14,135 nucleotides of DNA from Pedobacter sp. UBA1951 (GTDB lineage: Bacteria; Bacteroidota; Bacteroidia; Sphingobacteriales; Sphingobacteriaceae), in NCBI GenBank assembly GCA_002336465.1, contig DDEP01000039.1, positions 1 to 14,135 on the forward strand. Reading direction: 5' to 3'. The position numbers were made by a program, and so were the translations under genes. The notes below the pieces were generated by a model, which made no database searches, was not told the origin of the DNA, and was given only the letters and a program-made list of their open reading frames with translations. Of this stretch, positions 6,436 to 13,131 are shown in pieces; the first letter of the stretch is position 1; every line of letters begins with the position of its first letter.

Positions 6436-7797
6436 ATGAAGAAAAGAAAAATATCCATAGCGCTGTTAGCGCTTTTTGCCGTTATTTTTAATGTAAAAGC
6501 GCAAACTACTCAAAATAAAGACTCTCAGATAACACAAATGGTTGAGGATGTTTCCAATCAAAATCTCGAGGGTTTAGTGAGAAAATTGGTGTCATTTAAT
6601 ACTCGGCATACCTTGAGCGATACCTTAAGTAAAACAACCGGAATAGGTGCTGCCAGAAACTGGATAAAAACAGAGTTTGAAAGATATGCTAAAACTAGCG
6701 GAGGACGATTAAAAGTTAGCTTTGATAGCTTTGTGCAACCTGCAGATGGAAGGCGTGTAAGCCAAGAAACGGTATTGAAAAACGTAATGGCTGTTTTACC
6801 CGGAACAGATACAACCGATAAGCGTCTGATCATGATTTCTGGACATTATGATTCGAGGGTTACTGATGTTATGAACATTAAAGATTTTGCGCCTGGTGCA
6901 AATGACGATGCTTCGGGCGTGGCTGCGGTTTTAGAAAGTTGCAGGGTTTTAAGTAAATATCAGTTTAGTGCTACGCTGGTTTTTATTGCTTTTGTGGGCG
7001 AAGAGCAAGGGTTGTATGGTGCTACGCACTTAGCCAAAAAAGCAAAGGACGAAGGGTGGAAAGTTCATCTTTTATTGAATAATGATATTGTAGGTAATTC
7101 TTACAGCTCTGAAACCAATATAAGAGATAATAAAAGTGTAAGGATTTTTAGTGAAGGAGTATCGCCAGCAGAAACCAAAGAACAGGCTGCCTTAAGATAC
7201 TCTACAGGGTACGATAATGATGGGATGGCAAGGCAGGCCGCAAGATATATTAAAGAAATTGCCGAACGTTATGTAGATCAACTTGATGTTAAACTGATTT
7301 ACAGAAGAGACCGCTTTTTACGTGGAGGGGATCATACACCTTTTTCTTCGCAGGGTTTTACCGCTGTAAGAGTTACGGAAATGAACGAAGACTTTGATAA
7401 GCAGCATCAAGACGTAAGGGTTGATAAGGGCAAGCAATATGGGGATTTACCTGAGTTTTTGGATTATATTTATTTGCAAAAGGTTACCCGTTTAAACCTT
7501 TCGGTAATGGCTAACTTAGCTTCATCTGCACAAGAACCAGAAAATGTAAAAATTATAACAGGCGGTTTAACCAATAAAACCCAGTTGAGATGGGATAAAC
7601 CGAAAGGTAAGGAACCTTTTGGTTATTATGTGTTGATGAGAGAAACCACTAGCCCTGTATGGGAAAGAAAAACCTTCGTAAAAAACAATGAAGCCTTGCT
7701 TAGTTATTCTAAAGATAATTATCTGTTTGGTGTTCAAAGTGTAGATAACGGAGGGCATGAAAGCCTTATTATCATACCTAAACCTGCAAACAAATAG
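6436..7797 (+). CDS. Secreted M28 family zinc metallopeptidase with FN3-like C-terminus
   Basis: 453-aa exported peptidase. The signal peptide (1-22) starts MKKRK and ends VKA/QTTQ. The M28 catalytic set is complete: H137 and D139 (SGHYDSR), D157 (GANDDASG), E189/E190 (VGEEQGLYG), D217 (LNNDIVGN) and H324 (KQHQDVR). There is no PA-type insert, so the catalytic domain is compact (about 45-360). Residues about 367-449 look like a fibronectin type III-like beta domain (LRWDKP, GYYVLMR, YLFGVQSVDNGG). The gene is divergent from the other M28 gene with 153 bases between the starts. Their differing architectures mean they are not a recent tandem duplication. It ends 25 bases from the convergent ABC permease. 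Likely role is periplasmic or surface peptide degradation; substrate unknown. Confidence 0.95.
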   Translation: MKKRKISIALLALFAVIFNVKAQTTQNKDSQITQMVEDVSNQNLEGLVRKLVSFNTRHTLSDTLSKTTGIGAARNWIKTEFERYAKTSGGRLKVSFDSFVQPADGRRVSQETVLKNVMAVLPGTDTTDKRLIMISGHYDSRVTDVMNIKDFAPGANDDASGVAAVLESCRVLSKYQFSATLVFIAFVGEEQGLYGATHLAKKAKDEGWKVHLLLNNDIVGNSYSSETNIRDNKSVRIFSEGVSPAETKEQAALRYSTGYDNDGMARQAARYIKEIAERYVDQLDVKLIYRRDRFLRGGDHTPFSSQGFTAVRVTEMNEDFDKQHQDVRVDKGKQYGDLPEFLDYIYLQKVTRLNLSVMANLASSAQEPENVKIITGGLTNKTQLRWDKPKGKEPFGYYVLMRETTSPVWERKTFVKNNEALLSYSKDNYLFGVQSVDNGGHESLIIIPKPANK

Positions 7798-7805
7798 CTT
7801 TGCAG
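7784..7805. terminator. Weak hairpin across the M28 stop codon
   Basis: CTGCAAA (7784-7790) and TTTGCAG (7799-7805) form a perfect 7-bp stem around an 8-base loop that holds the TAG stop of the M28 gene (7795-7797). It sits between convergent genes where a terminator is expected. No T-tract follows directly on either strand, so it would be atypical. Confidence 0.3.
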
Positions 7806-7822
7806 ATTAGGTAGTATGGAGA

Positions 7823-8617
7823 TTACTTTATGTTTTTTTTGGTTAGTATAAAATAACCAATGATGAATAATAATATGCCGTAAGCTATACTTATGTAAAT
7901 ATCGTTGGTAAATACTTGAAAATCTTCAGGATTGCTGCCTTTAGGTTTTGTTGAGCGCAATGTGATTGTGGGTATGGCATATGCGATATATTGAGCATAT
8001 TTCCATTGCACATTGGCTGCGATTATGCCTATAATGGTTCCTACAAAACCGATACCCATCGGTTTCAAAAAATCCGACCAGATTAAACTTAAGATAAACT
8101 GTATAGACAATATACCTAATGATGAAAAGAAAAGACGGGCATAAAATTTAGAAAGAATAATACTTGGGTTGTAGTTCTTAAAAGTGTACTCCGGTACTAA
8201 AACTTGTAATAAATACCCTGATAGATAAGTAAGTCCGAAGAACAAAAGCAGGCAAATAAAAATAAGCGATACTGCATAAGCATATTTAGCAGCATAGATT
8301 GAGAACTTGTTTAAGGGTTGAGAGAACAACGTTTTCCATGTGTCATTTTTATGTTCAATGTTATTGATAGAGAAAGCCATAAAAATAACATAGAATGGCA
8401 ATATCAATAAACCCATAATATTTAATGAGGCTCCACTGAACTGCCCCCATAATATCATTCCCGGGTAGTTAAATTTTAGGATTTTTTCGGCATTAGAATA
8501 ATAGCCTAATGCAATAGAACCACAAATTAAAACAGGAAGTAGAATGGCAGCCCAAAAGGCTAAAGTCTTGCGTGATTTATAAAACTCTGAAACAAGTGCA
8601 ACGTAAAACTGCTTCAT
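7823..8617 (-). CDS. ABC-2 type transporter permease (lantibiotic-immunity-like)
   Basis: Integral membrane subunit, 264 aa, starting at the ATG at 8615-8617 (MKQFYVALVSEFYK); a TTG two codons earlier is less likely. About six hydrophobic segments lie at 18-38, 65-85, 110-135, 158-180, 186-202 and 240-260. The cytosolic loop INNIEHKNDTWKTLFSQP (84-101) matches the acidic-plus-WK-plus-P pattern by which ABC-2 permeases of the BcrB/LanE sort contact their ATPase. It follows the ATPase gene after seven bases and is the last gene of the operon. Only one permease is present, so the transporter is probably a homodimer of it plus two ATPases. LanFEG systems usually have two different permeases. The cargo is unknown; peptide export or immunity is inferred from family. 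Confidence 0.9.
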   Translation of the reverse strand: MKQFYVALVSEFYKSRKTLAFWAAILLPVLICGSIALGYYSNAEKILKFNYPGMILWGQFSGASLNIMGLLILPFYVIFMAFSINNIEHKNDTWKTLFSQPLNKFSIYAAKYAYAVSLIFICLLLFFGLTYLSGYLLQVLVPEYTFKNYNPSIILSKFYARLFFSSLGILSIQFILSLIWSDFLKPMGIGFVGTIIGIIAANVQWKYAQYIAYAIPTITLRSTKPKGSNPEDFQVFTNDIYISIAYGILLFIIGYFILTKKNIK

Positions 8618-8624
8618 AAACAAG

Positions 8625-9533
8625 TTAATTTTTTGAGGTAATGTCTAAAAATAAATTCTCGAGATCTTTGCTCTCTGCTCCTATGCCGTAAACATCTATG
8701 CCGTTGGTTACAAGCAATGCATTGATCTGAGCAATATCTGTTTTGTCTTGGTAGTTAAGATAAATACTGCCATTATCTTCACGTAAGATTTCTATACCCT
8801 TTTGCGATAATAATTGTGCGGAAAAACCATTATTATTGGTCTCTATTTTAAGAGCAGGTTTGTTGAGATTGCGTAACTCGCTTACTTCTCCTTGAAAAAG
8901 CAAAGCCCCTTTATTGATGATGCCAATATGTGTAGCAGTTTTTTCAATCTCTGCCAGTAAGTGGCTAGATACTAAGATTGTTTTTTGATGTTTTTCGGCT
9001 AGTTCTATCATTAAGTTCCTAATTTCGATAATTCCACTAGGGTCTAACCCGTTAGTGGGTTCATCTAATAATAACAAATTAGGATCTGATAATAATGCCA
9101 AGGCAATGCCTAAGCGTTGTTTCATGCCTAAAGAATATTTGCCGGCTTTTTTGTTTGCCGCATCACTTAATCCTACAAGCTTTAAAAGCTCATCGCATTT
9201 TGATTTGTGGATGCCCAAAAGCAAGGCTCTGTTTCGTAAATTCTCTTTACCAGTTAAATGTGCATAAATAGCAGGTTGCTCTACCAGTGAGCCCATTTGT
9301 TTTAAGCACTCTATACGGTGGGTGTTAATGTCTTTGCCAAAAATAAACACGGTATCATTAGGCGATCGCAACAGATTGAGCAAGATTTTTATGGTGGTAG
9401 TTTTACCCGCACCATTTGGTCCTAAAAATCCATAAATGCTGCCTTTTGGTACATTTAAGTTTAAATCTTTAATAATGACCTGATTGCCAAAATTGTAACT
9501 AAGGTCAACGGTTTGTATGGCAAAGTTGTTCAT
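8625..9533 (-). CDS. ABC transporter ATP-binding protein, BcrA/LanF-like
   Basis: Cytoplasmic ATPase subunit, 302 aa. Walker A is GPNGAGKT (38-45), the signature SLGMKQR (134-140), Walker B LLLLDEP (153-159), the D-loop GLDP (162-165) and the switch histidine H191 (SSHLL). At the Q-loop position it reads MGSLVEQPAIYAHLTG (80-95), with E85 where most ABC proteins have Gln. This resembles the E-loop described for lantibiotic immunity ATPases (LanF); Q86 follows directly, so alignment matters. The C-terminal section (about 215-302) is the usual accessory region of drug/peptide exporters. The ATG overlaps the stop of the upstream 58-aa peptide gene by one base (TAATG), suggesting coupled translation. 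The permease follows after seven bases. Function as an exporter ATPase is firm; the lantibiotic/peptide link is inference. Confidence 0.95.
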   Translation of the reverse strand: MNNFAIQTVDLSYNFGNQVIIKDLNLNVPKGSIYGFLGPNGAGKTTTIKILLNLLRSPNDTVFIFGKDINTHRIECLKQMGSLVEQPAIYAHLTGKENLRNRALLLGIHKSKCDELLKLVGLSDAANKKAGKYSLGMKQRLGIALALLSDPNLLLLDEPTNGLDPSGIIEIRNLMIELAEKHQKTILVSSHLLAEIEKTATHIGIINKGALLFQGEVSELRNLNKPALKIETNNNGFSAQLLSQKGIEILREDNGSIYLNYQDKTDIAQINALLVTNGIDVYGIGAESKDLENLFLDITSKN

Positions 9534-9709
9534 TATTTTAAAAGAGATGTAGCTATTTTAACAACTGTTTTTGCAGGTGCATTTGTTTTTGCTACTATAT
9601 CAGCATCCTGATTATCGTTTGCAAAATTTAGGGTAATGCCTAAAAGCATAACCATAATTACCGGAACTAACAGTAATAAAAAAGGCGAAACGTTTGATAA
9701 TCTTTTCAT
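9533..9709 (-). CDS. 58-aa single-helix membrane peptide, ABC-coupled
   Basis: Small protein starting at the ATG at 9707-9709; the frame is open further upstream, but that part is not protein-like. Residues 1-8 are short and basic (MKRLSNVS), and a hydrophobic helix of about 9-30 follows (PFLLLLVPVIMVMLLG...). The polar tail starts NFANDNQDAD and ends PAKTVVKIATSLLK. By the positive-inside rule the tail faces outward. The last 13 residues could form a cationic amphipathic helix. There is no GG leader and no lipobox. Its stop and the ATPase start overlap as TAATG, so it is the first gene of the transporter operon and faces a LytS/LytTR pair. It may be a transporter accessory subunit, a signal or peptide precursor, or a stress peptide. 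I do not recognise its family. Confidence 0.72.
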   Translation of the reverse strand: MKRLSNVSPFLLLLVPVIMVMLLGITLNFANDNQDADIVAKTNAPAKTVVKIATSLLK

Positions 9710-9794
9710 GACTTTATTTGCTTTGGTAAAAAATTGTTTTTGTTTTACATAACAAAGAGAATAATTAAAAAAATACTGCAAAAATGTTTTAGAC

Positions 9795-9802
9795 CAAGTG
9801 TA
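9795..9802 (-). promoter_or_regulatory. Possible -7 element of the transporter operon
   Basis: The minus-strand read TACACTTG (9795-9802) differs from TAnnTTTG at one base and lies about 86 bases upstream of the small-peptide ATG (9709). No good -33 TTTG is visible at normal spacing, which would fit an activator-dependent promoter, or chance. Confidence 0.25.
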
Positions 9803-9863
9803 AAAAATTATAGATAAATGCCCATTATTGGTACTTTTACTAATCATTGAATGATATGGGCTT

Positions 9864-9894
9864 TTGGTAGAAAAAAAATGCCAGTTGGTCGAAA
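9864..9894 (+). promoter_or_regulatory. Direct repeat with LytTR-operator geometry
   Basis: TTGGTAGAAA (9864-9873) and TTGGTCGAAA (9885-9894) are 9 of 10 identical and start exactly 21 bp apart, two helical turns. LytTR domains typically bind paired 9-bp direct repeats separated by about 12 bp, the same period. The pair lies between the divergent starts of the small-peptide/ABC operon (9709) and the LytS/LytTR operon (9951), and could control either or both. A partial third match, TTGGTA, occurs at 9828-9833 but out of phase. Confidence 0.45.
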
Positions 9895-9936
9895 GTATAA
9901 GAGAAATATAGGTTAAAAGATTAGTTTAGTAAGCAT

Positions 9937-9944
9937 TACTTTTA
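9937..9944 (+). promoter_or_regulatory. Possible -7 element of the LytS/LytTR operon
   Basis: TACTTTTA (9937-9944) matches TAnnTTTG at all but the last base, six bases before the ATG at 9951. No -33 TTTG is visible at the usual spacing. If used, the transcript would be nearly leaderless. Confidence 0.25.
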
Positions 9945-9950
9945 TAGGGT

Positions 9951-10985
9951 ATGACAGAAAATAATAAAGCATCAATCATATTAAACTGTATTTATTGGGG
10001 AATCATATCCCTTGTTATTACTATATTAATATTTTCTTCGACAAAGGATCATTCAGTCAAAGACTACCTTCTTAACATAGGTGTATATGGATTGCTGAAC
10101 GTGTCGATGTTCTATATCAATTATATTTATTTGATGCCCGAGCTGATCATCAAAAGAAAGGGCTACTGGACTTACTTTATCTGTTTTGTAGTATTATTAG
10201 GAATAGTTACGCTCATCAAAGCAGTAGTAGCTGTACTTAATCCTGAAGAAGTACTGCAATATACTAGACAAGGTAAAACAGAGACTTTATCCATTACCAC
10301 CTATGTAATTAATTGCATATTTAGTGGAGGCTTTTTCTTGGTTTCTTCCTGCATCATTAAGTTTGCAACCGATTGGTTTTCTAACATGCGTATCAGACGT
10401 AATTTGGAAACAGAAAAAAAAGATATGGAGTTGCAATTCTTAAAATCGCAGTTAAACCCGCATTTCTTGTTCAACTCTTTAAATAATATTTATTCGTTGG
10501 CTTATCAGAAATCTGATAAAACGGCAGATGCCATTCTCAAACTTTCAGAAATTATGCGGTATATGATTTATGAAAGTAACGATAGTTGGGTAAGTTTAGA
10601 TAAAGAAGTAGAATATGTGCAAAGTTTTGTTGATTTACAAAGGTTGCGTTTTAAAGACGGAGCTGCTGTAGAAGTTACAATCCATGGCGAAATTGATGGG
10701 CAAAAGATTGTGCCTTTAATTTTGATTTCTTTTGTTGAAAATGCCTTTAAACATGGGGTTGCGAATGACCATAATGATCCAATTAGAATAAATATTGTCG
10801 CTAATCAAAAAATTCTTCATTTTAGCGTAACCAATAAAAAAAGTAAAGCCAATAAAGATGCCATTGGCGGTGTTGGCTTAAATAACGTAGAGCGTAGGTT
10901 GCAATTGTTATATCCAGACAGGTATAAACTAAATATTGTAAATACGGCTACACATTATACAACAGAACTTATGCTTGATCTATGA
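9951..10985 (+). CDS. LytS-type sensor histidine kinase
   Basis: Membrane kinase of the His_kinase (PF06580) family, 344 aa. Four hydrophobic segments at about 10-29, 39-61, 73-96 and 115-138 form the N-terminal sensor, with only short outside loops, so it probably senses within or close to the membrane. A linker helix (145-163) leads to the phospho-acceptor H171 in LKSQLNPHFLFNSLNNIY. The ATPase domain has the N-box FVENAFKHG (261-269, N264) and the G-box GGVGLNNVERRL (306-317). The stop overlaps the ATG of the LytTR regulator as ATGA (10982-10985), so this is a coupled cognate pair. It is divergent from the small-peptide/ABC operon with paired repeats between, suggesting that transporter is a target. 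Confidence 0.95.
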   Translation: MTENNKASIILNCIYWGIISLVITILIFSSTKDHSVKDYLLNIGVYGLLNVSMFYINYIYLMPELIIKRKGYWTYFICFVVLLGIVTLIKAVVAVLNPEEVLQYTRQGKTETLSITTYVINCIFSGGFFLVSSCIIKFATDWFSNMRIRRNLETEKKDMELQFLKSQLNPHFLFNSLNNIYSLAYQKSDKTADAILKLSEIMRYMIYESNDSWVSLDKEVEYVQSFVDLQRLRFKDGAAVEVTIHGEIDGQKIVPLILISFVENAFKHGVANDHNDPIRINIVANQKILHFSVTNKKSKANKDAIGGVGLNNVERRLQLLYPDRYKLNIVNTATHYTTELMLDL

Positions 10986-11746
10986 TTTTAAAATGCATTG
11001 CGGTTGATGATGAGCCTTTGGCGCTCGATATTTTAGAGGATTATATTTCTAAAGTACCTTTTTTAAAGCTGGTAAAACGTACCGAAAATGCTATTGAAGC
11101 ATTGCAACTGGTTAATGAAGGTGGCATAGATTTGGTTTTTTTAGATATCCAGATGCCGGAGCTTACGGGCATACAGTTTTTAAAAATCGCTGGCAGTAAG
11201 GCAGATTATATCTTAACAACGGCTTACTCACAGTATGCATTAGAAAGCTACGATTTAAATGTTTCTGACTACTTGCTGAAACCCATTGCTTTTGACCGTT
11301 TTTACAAAGCGGTAGAAAAAGTGCGTAACCTTCGCGAAAAACTGGAGAACAACGGTAATTCAAAACCTGCAGAACAACAGGCTGCTCCCGTAGCAAGTCC
11401 GGTAAATACACCTTCTATAAACGCAGTTCAAGATTATATTTTTGTTAAAACCGAACATAAAATCCAAAAAGTAGAACTGGAAGATATCCTCTATATAGAA
11501 GGGTTGAAAGATTACATCTCTATTTTCACAAAAAGCGAACGCATTATTACCCTGCAAAGCATGAAAAAAATGGAAGAGACTTTGCCTAAGAGCAATTTTA
11601 TGCGTGTGCACAAGTCTTACATTATTGCTTTAGATAAAATCGAGAGTATTGAGCGTAGCCGGATCAGTATCGCATCAAAAATTATCCCGATAGGGGATAC
11701 CTACCGGGACGAGTTTTTTAAGCATATTGACGGGAAAAATATTTAA
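10982..11746 (+). CDS. LytTR-family response regulator
   Basis: Cytoplasmic transcription factor, 254 aa. The receiver domain (1-120) has D9/D10 (VDDEP), phospho-acceptor D55 (FLDIQMP), T80 (LTTAY) and K100 with the following proline (LLKP), all standard. A Gln/Ala/Pro-rich linker (about 125-148) precedes the LytTR DNA-binding domain (150-252), recognised by DYIFVKTEHKIQKV, ILYIEGLKDYISIF and MRVHKSYIIAL. It is co-translated with the upstream LytS kinase via an ATGA overlap. The intergenic direct repeat at 9864-9894 has the spacing expected of its operator. It ends convergent with the acyltransferase gene. Confidence 0.96.
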   Translation: MILKCIAVDDEPLALDILEDYISKVPFLKLVKRTENAIEALQLVNEGGIDLVFLDIQMPELTGIQFLKIAGSKADYILTTAYSQYALESYDLNVSDYLLKPIAFDRFYKAVEKVRNLREKLENNGNSKPAEQQAAPVASPVNTPSINAVQDYIFVKTEHKIQKVELEDILYIEGLKDYISIFTKSERIITLQSMKKMEETLPKSNFMRVHKSYIIALDKIESIERSRISIASKIIPIGDTYRDEFFKHIDGKNI

Positions 11747-11750
11747 GATA

Positions 11751-11782
11751 GCAGCTCCGCGAACGTTAACTGCGGAGGGGCT
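11751..11782. terminator. Probable bidirectional terminator hairpin
   Basis: CTCCGC (11755-11760) pairs with GCGGAG (11772-11777) around an 11-base loop, with outer GC/GC pairing after mismatches, in an otherwise AT-rich region. T-rich sequence (TTTAATTTTTCT) follows on the plus strand. It lies between convergent genes, and its loop contains the stop codon of the acyltransferase (11766-11768). Confidence 0.5.
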
Positions 11783-12512
11783 GGTTTAATTTTTCTCTTA
11801 TTGCATTTTCTGTTTCTAAAACAATTTCTTCTGTGGTCTTTCCTTCACGCTCAACAGGAGGTAATACTGTCCATCTCAAATTAAGCAGCGCAGTTAAAGG
11901 ATAAGAACCATATTGTACAATTTTCCAAGAGTTTTCAATTGCAACAGGTACAATTAAGGCATTAGGTGTAGTTTTTAGAAGAGTTGCAATGCCTCCTACC
12001 TGAAAAGGTTTTATTTTACCGTCTCTTGCACGTGTACCTTCGGCAAAAATAACCGTACTCCAATTGTTTTCTTTTAAACGACGGCCCAGTTTAATGATTT
12101 CTCCGATAGCTTGTTTGCTATCTTTACGATCAATATTAGCCCCTCCGCCATATTTAAGATTAAACGAAATAGAAGGGATGCCTTTTGTGAGTTCTATTTT
12201 AGAAATAAACTTAGGCTGGAACTTACGTAAAAACCAAATTAAAGCAGGTATGTCGTACATGCTTTGGTGATTAGCCACAAATATGATGGGCTGGTTTAAA
12301 GGTAAGTTCTGTTCATTTTTGAACTTAACGCTGTTGAGCAAAAATAGATTACAATAAGTAAGGCAGAAATTTAAATAGTCAACAGACTTTTTGTGGGCCT
12401 TATAGCCAAATAATTTATAGCATATCCATTGTATGGGGTGAAATATGACTAAAAAAAGTCCAAATAACAGGTAGAAAATCGGTGTTAAAATAATACCTAA
12501 TATCTTATTCAT
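11766..12512 (-). CDS. plsC: 1-acyl-sn-glycerol-3-phosphate acyltransferase (PlsC family)
   Basis: Membrane-associated enzyme that transfers an acyl chain to lysophosphatidic acid, making phosphatidic acid for phospholipid synthesis; 248 aa, normal for the family. An N-terminal hydrophobic segment (about 5-32) anchors it. Motif I is NHQSMYD (81-87, the HX4D pair H82/D87), a motif II-like ANIDR lies at 125-129, and motif III is FAEGTRARDG (156-165). The hydrophobic motif IV is LIVPVAI (186-192). It follows the NUDIX gene after ten bases, so the two form an operon, although no shared pathway is obvious. Its stop lies within the terminator hairpin. Symbol by family only; related acyltransferases can act on other lysolipids or ornithine lipids. 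Confidence 0.9.
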   Translation of the reverse strand: MNKILGIILTPIFYLLFGLFLVIFHPIQWICYKLFGYKAHKKSVDYLNFCLTYCNLFLLNSVKFKNEQNLPLNQPIIFVANHQSMYDIPALIWFLRKFQPKFISKIELTKGIPSISFNLKYGGGANIDRKDSKQAIGEIIKLGRRLKENNWSTVIFAEGTRARDGKIKPFQVGGIATLLKTTPNALIVPVAIENSWKIVQYGSYPLTALLNLRWTVLPPVEREGKTTEEIVLETENAIREKLNQPLRS

Positions 12513-12522
12513 GATTTACGAG

Positions 12523-13077
12523 TTAAATTAAACCTTGTTGCATTAGTAAGCGGGTTTTTAAAATAGCTGCTACGCTCATGCTATCGGTTATTTCATTATT
12601 GAGCACCATTTGATAGGCTTGCTCAAAAGGAATTTTCTTGATTTGTAGTTCCTCGGTTTCTTCAGGTTGTGCTATACCTTGAGTAAGGTCTTGTGCAATA
12701 TAAATAATCGCGCTTTCGTTGCTTACAGAATTTGATAAATGCATGCGTTGTATCTCTGTAAATTGTTGTGCATGCAAACCAGTTTCCTCTAACAACTCTC
12801 TTTTGGCACTTTCTATAGGGTCAATATCTAAAGGCCCTCCGCCTTCGGGAATTTCCCAACTATAGGCGTTTAATGGGTACCTGAACTGACCTACCAGCCA
12901 AGTATTGTAATCTTTATCTAAAGGTAAGATACCTATTGCAATATTTTTAAAGTGAACAACGCCATAAATACCTTCATTACCGGCAGGGTTTATAACCTTG
13001 TATTCAGTAAGGCTGATCCAATTGTTTTGGTATATGTTTTTACTGCCCAGTGTTTGCCAAGGGTTATTGTTGTTCAT
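12523..13077 (-). CDS. NUDIX hydrolase, ADP-ribose pyrophosphatase-like
   Basis: Cytoplasmic 184-aa hydrolase of nucleoside diphosphate-linked compounds, probably ADP-ribose or a sugar nucleotide. The N-terminal strand domain (to about 45) and WEIPEGGGP (74-82) are typical of the ADP-ribose pyrophosphatase branch. The Nudix box core RELLEETGL (93-101) keeps the metal-binding REUXEE residues R93, E94, E97 and E98. The first Glu of the consensus GX5EX7REUXEEXGU, expected at residue 85, is Ile. It is the first gene of a pair with plsC-like acyltransferase. The outer-membrane protein gene upstream ends 54 bases before the ATG, so it may be read from its own promoter or from readthrough. Substrate assignment is inferred from general similarity. 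Confidence 0.92.
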   Translation of the reverse strand: MNNNNPWQTLGSKNIYQNNWISLTEYKVINPAGNEGIYGVVHFKNIAIGILPLDKDYNTWLVGQFRYPLNAYSWEIPEGGGPLDIDPIESAKRELLEETGLHAQQFTEIQRMHLSNSVSNESAIIYIAQDLTQGIAQPEETEELQIKKIPFEQAYQMVLNNEITDSMSVAAILKTRLLMQQGLI

Positions 13078-13082
13078 GGCTG

Positions 13083-13089
13083 CAAGATA
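13083..13089 (-). promoter_or_regulatory. Possible -7 element close to the NUDIX start
   Basis: The minus strand reads TATCTTGCAGCC directly before the ATG at 13077, near the TAnnTTTG motif that often lies close to start codons in Bacteroidetes, but one T short. The upstream TTG is about 25 bases away, longer than usual. Low confidence. Confidence 0.27.
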
Positions 13090-13131
13090 CGTAAAAGCTT
13101 TTAGAGCACCATATCAATGGCGGTTGAACAC

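Noticed and set aside
6558..6833. Minus-strand 91-aa ORF antisense to the second M28 gene
   Set aside because: Fully antisense to a catalytic-domain coding region, with no domain or ribosome-site support.
7567..7758. Minus-strand 63-aa ORF antisense to the FN3-like region
   Set aside because: Antisense shadow of a well-supported gene.
9055..9267. Plus-strand 70-aa ORF antisense to the ABC ATPase
   Set aside because: Antisense to the signature and Walker B coding region; no independent evidence.
9828..9833. Third partial copy (TTGGTA) of the putative LytTR repeat
   Set aside because: It is 36 bp from the next copy, out of the 21-bp phase, and lacks the GAAA half.
9710..9847. N-terminal extension (46 codons) of the small-peptide gene
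   Set aside because: It has no protein-like features, whereas the ATG at 9709 gives a clean basic-then-hydrophobic membrane N-terminus; the extension also runs over the intergenic region that should hold the promoter.
11163..11611. Two minus-strand ORFs (82 and 83 aa) antisense to the LytTR regulator
   Set aside because: They overlap each other and a clear receiver/LytTR gene; no recognisable features.
12064..12270. Plus-strand 68-aa ORF antisense to the acyltransferase
   Set aside because: Antisense to the coding region for motifs I to III of the acyltransferase.
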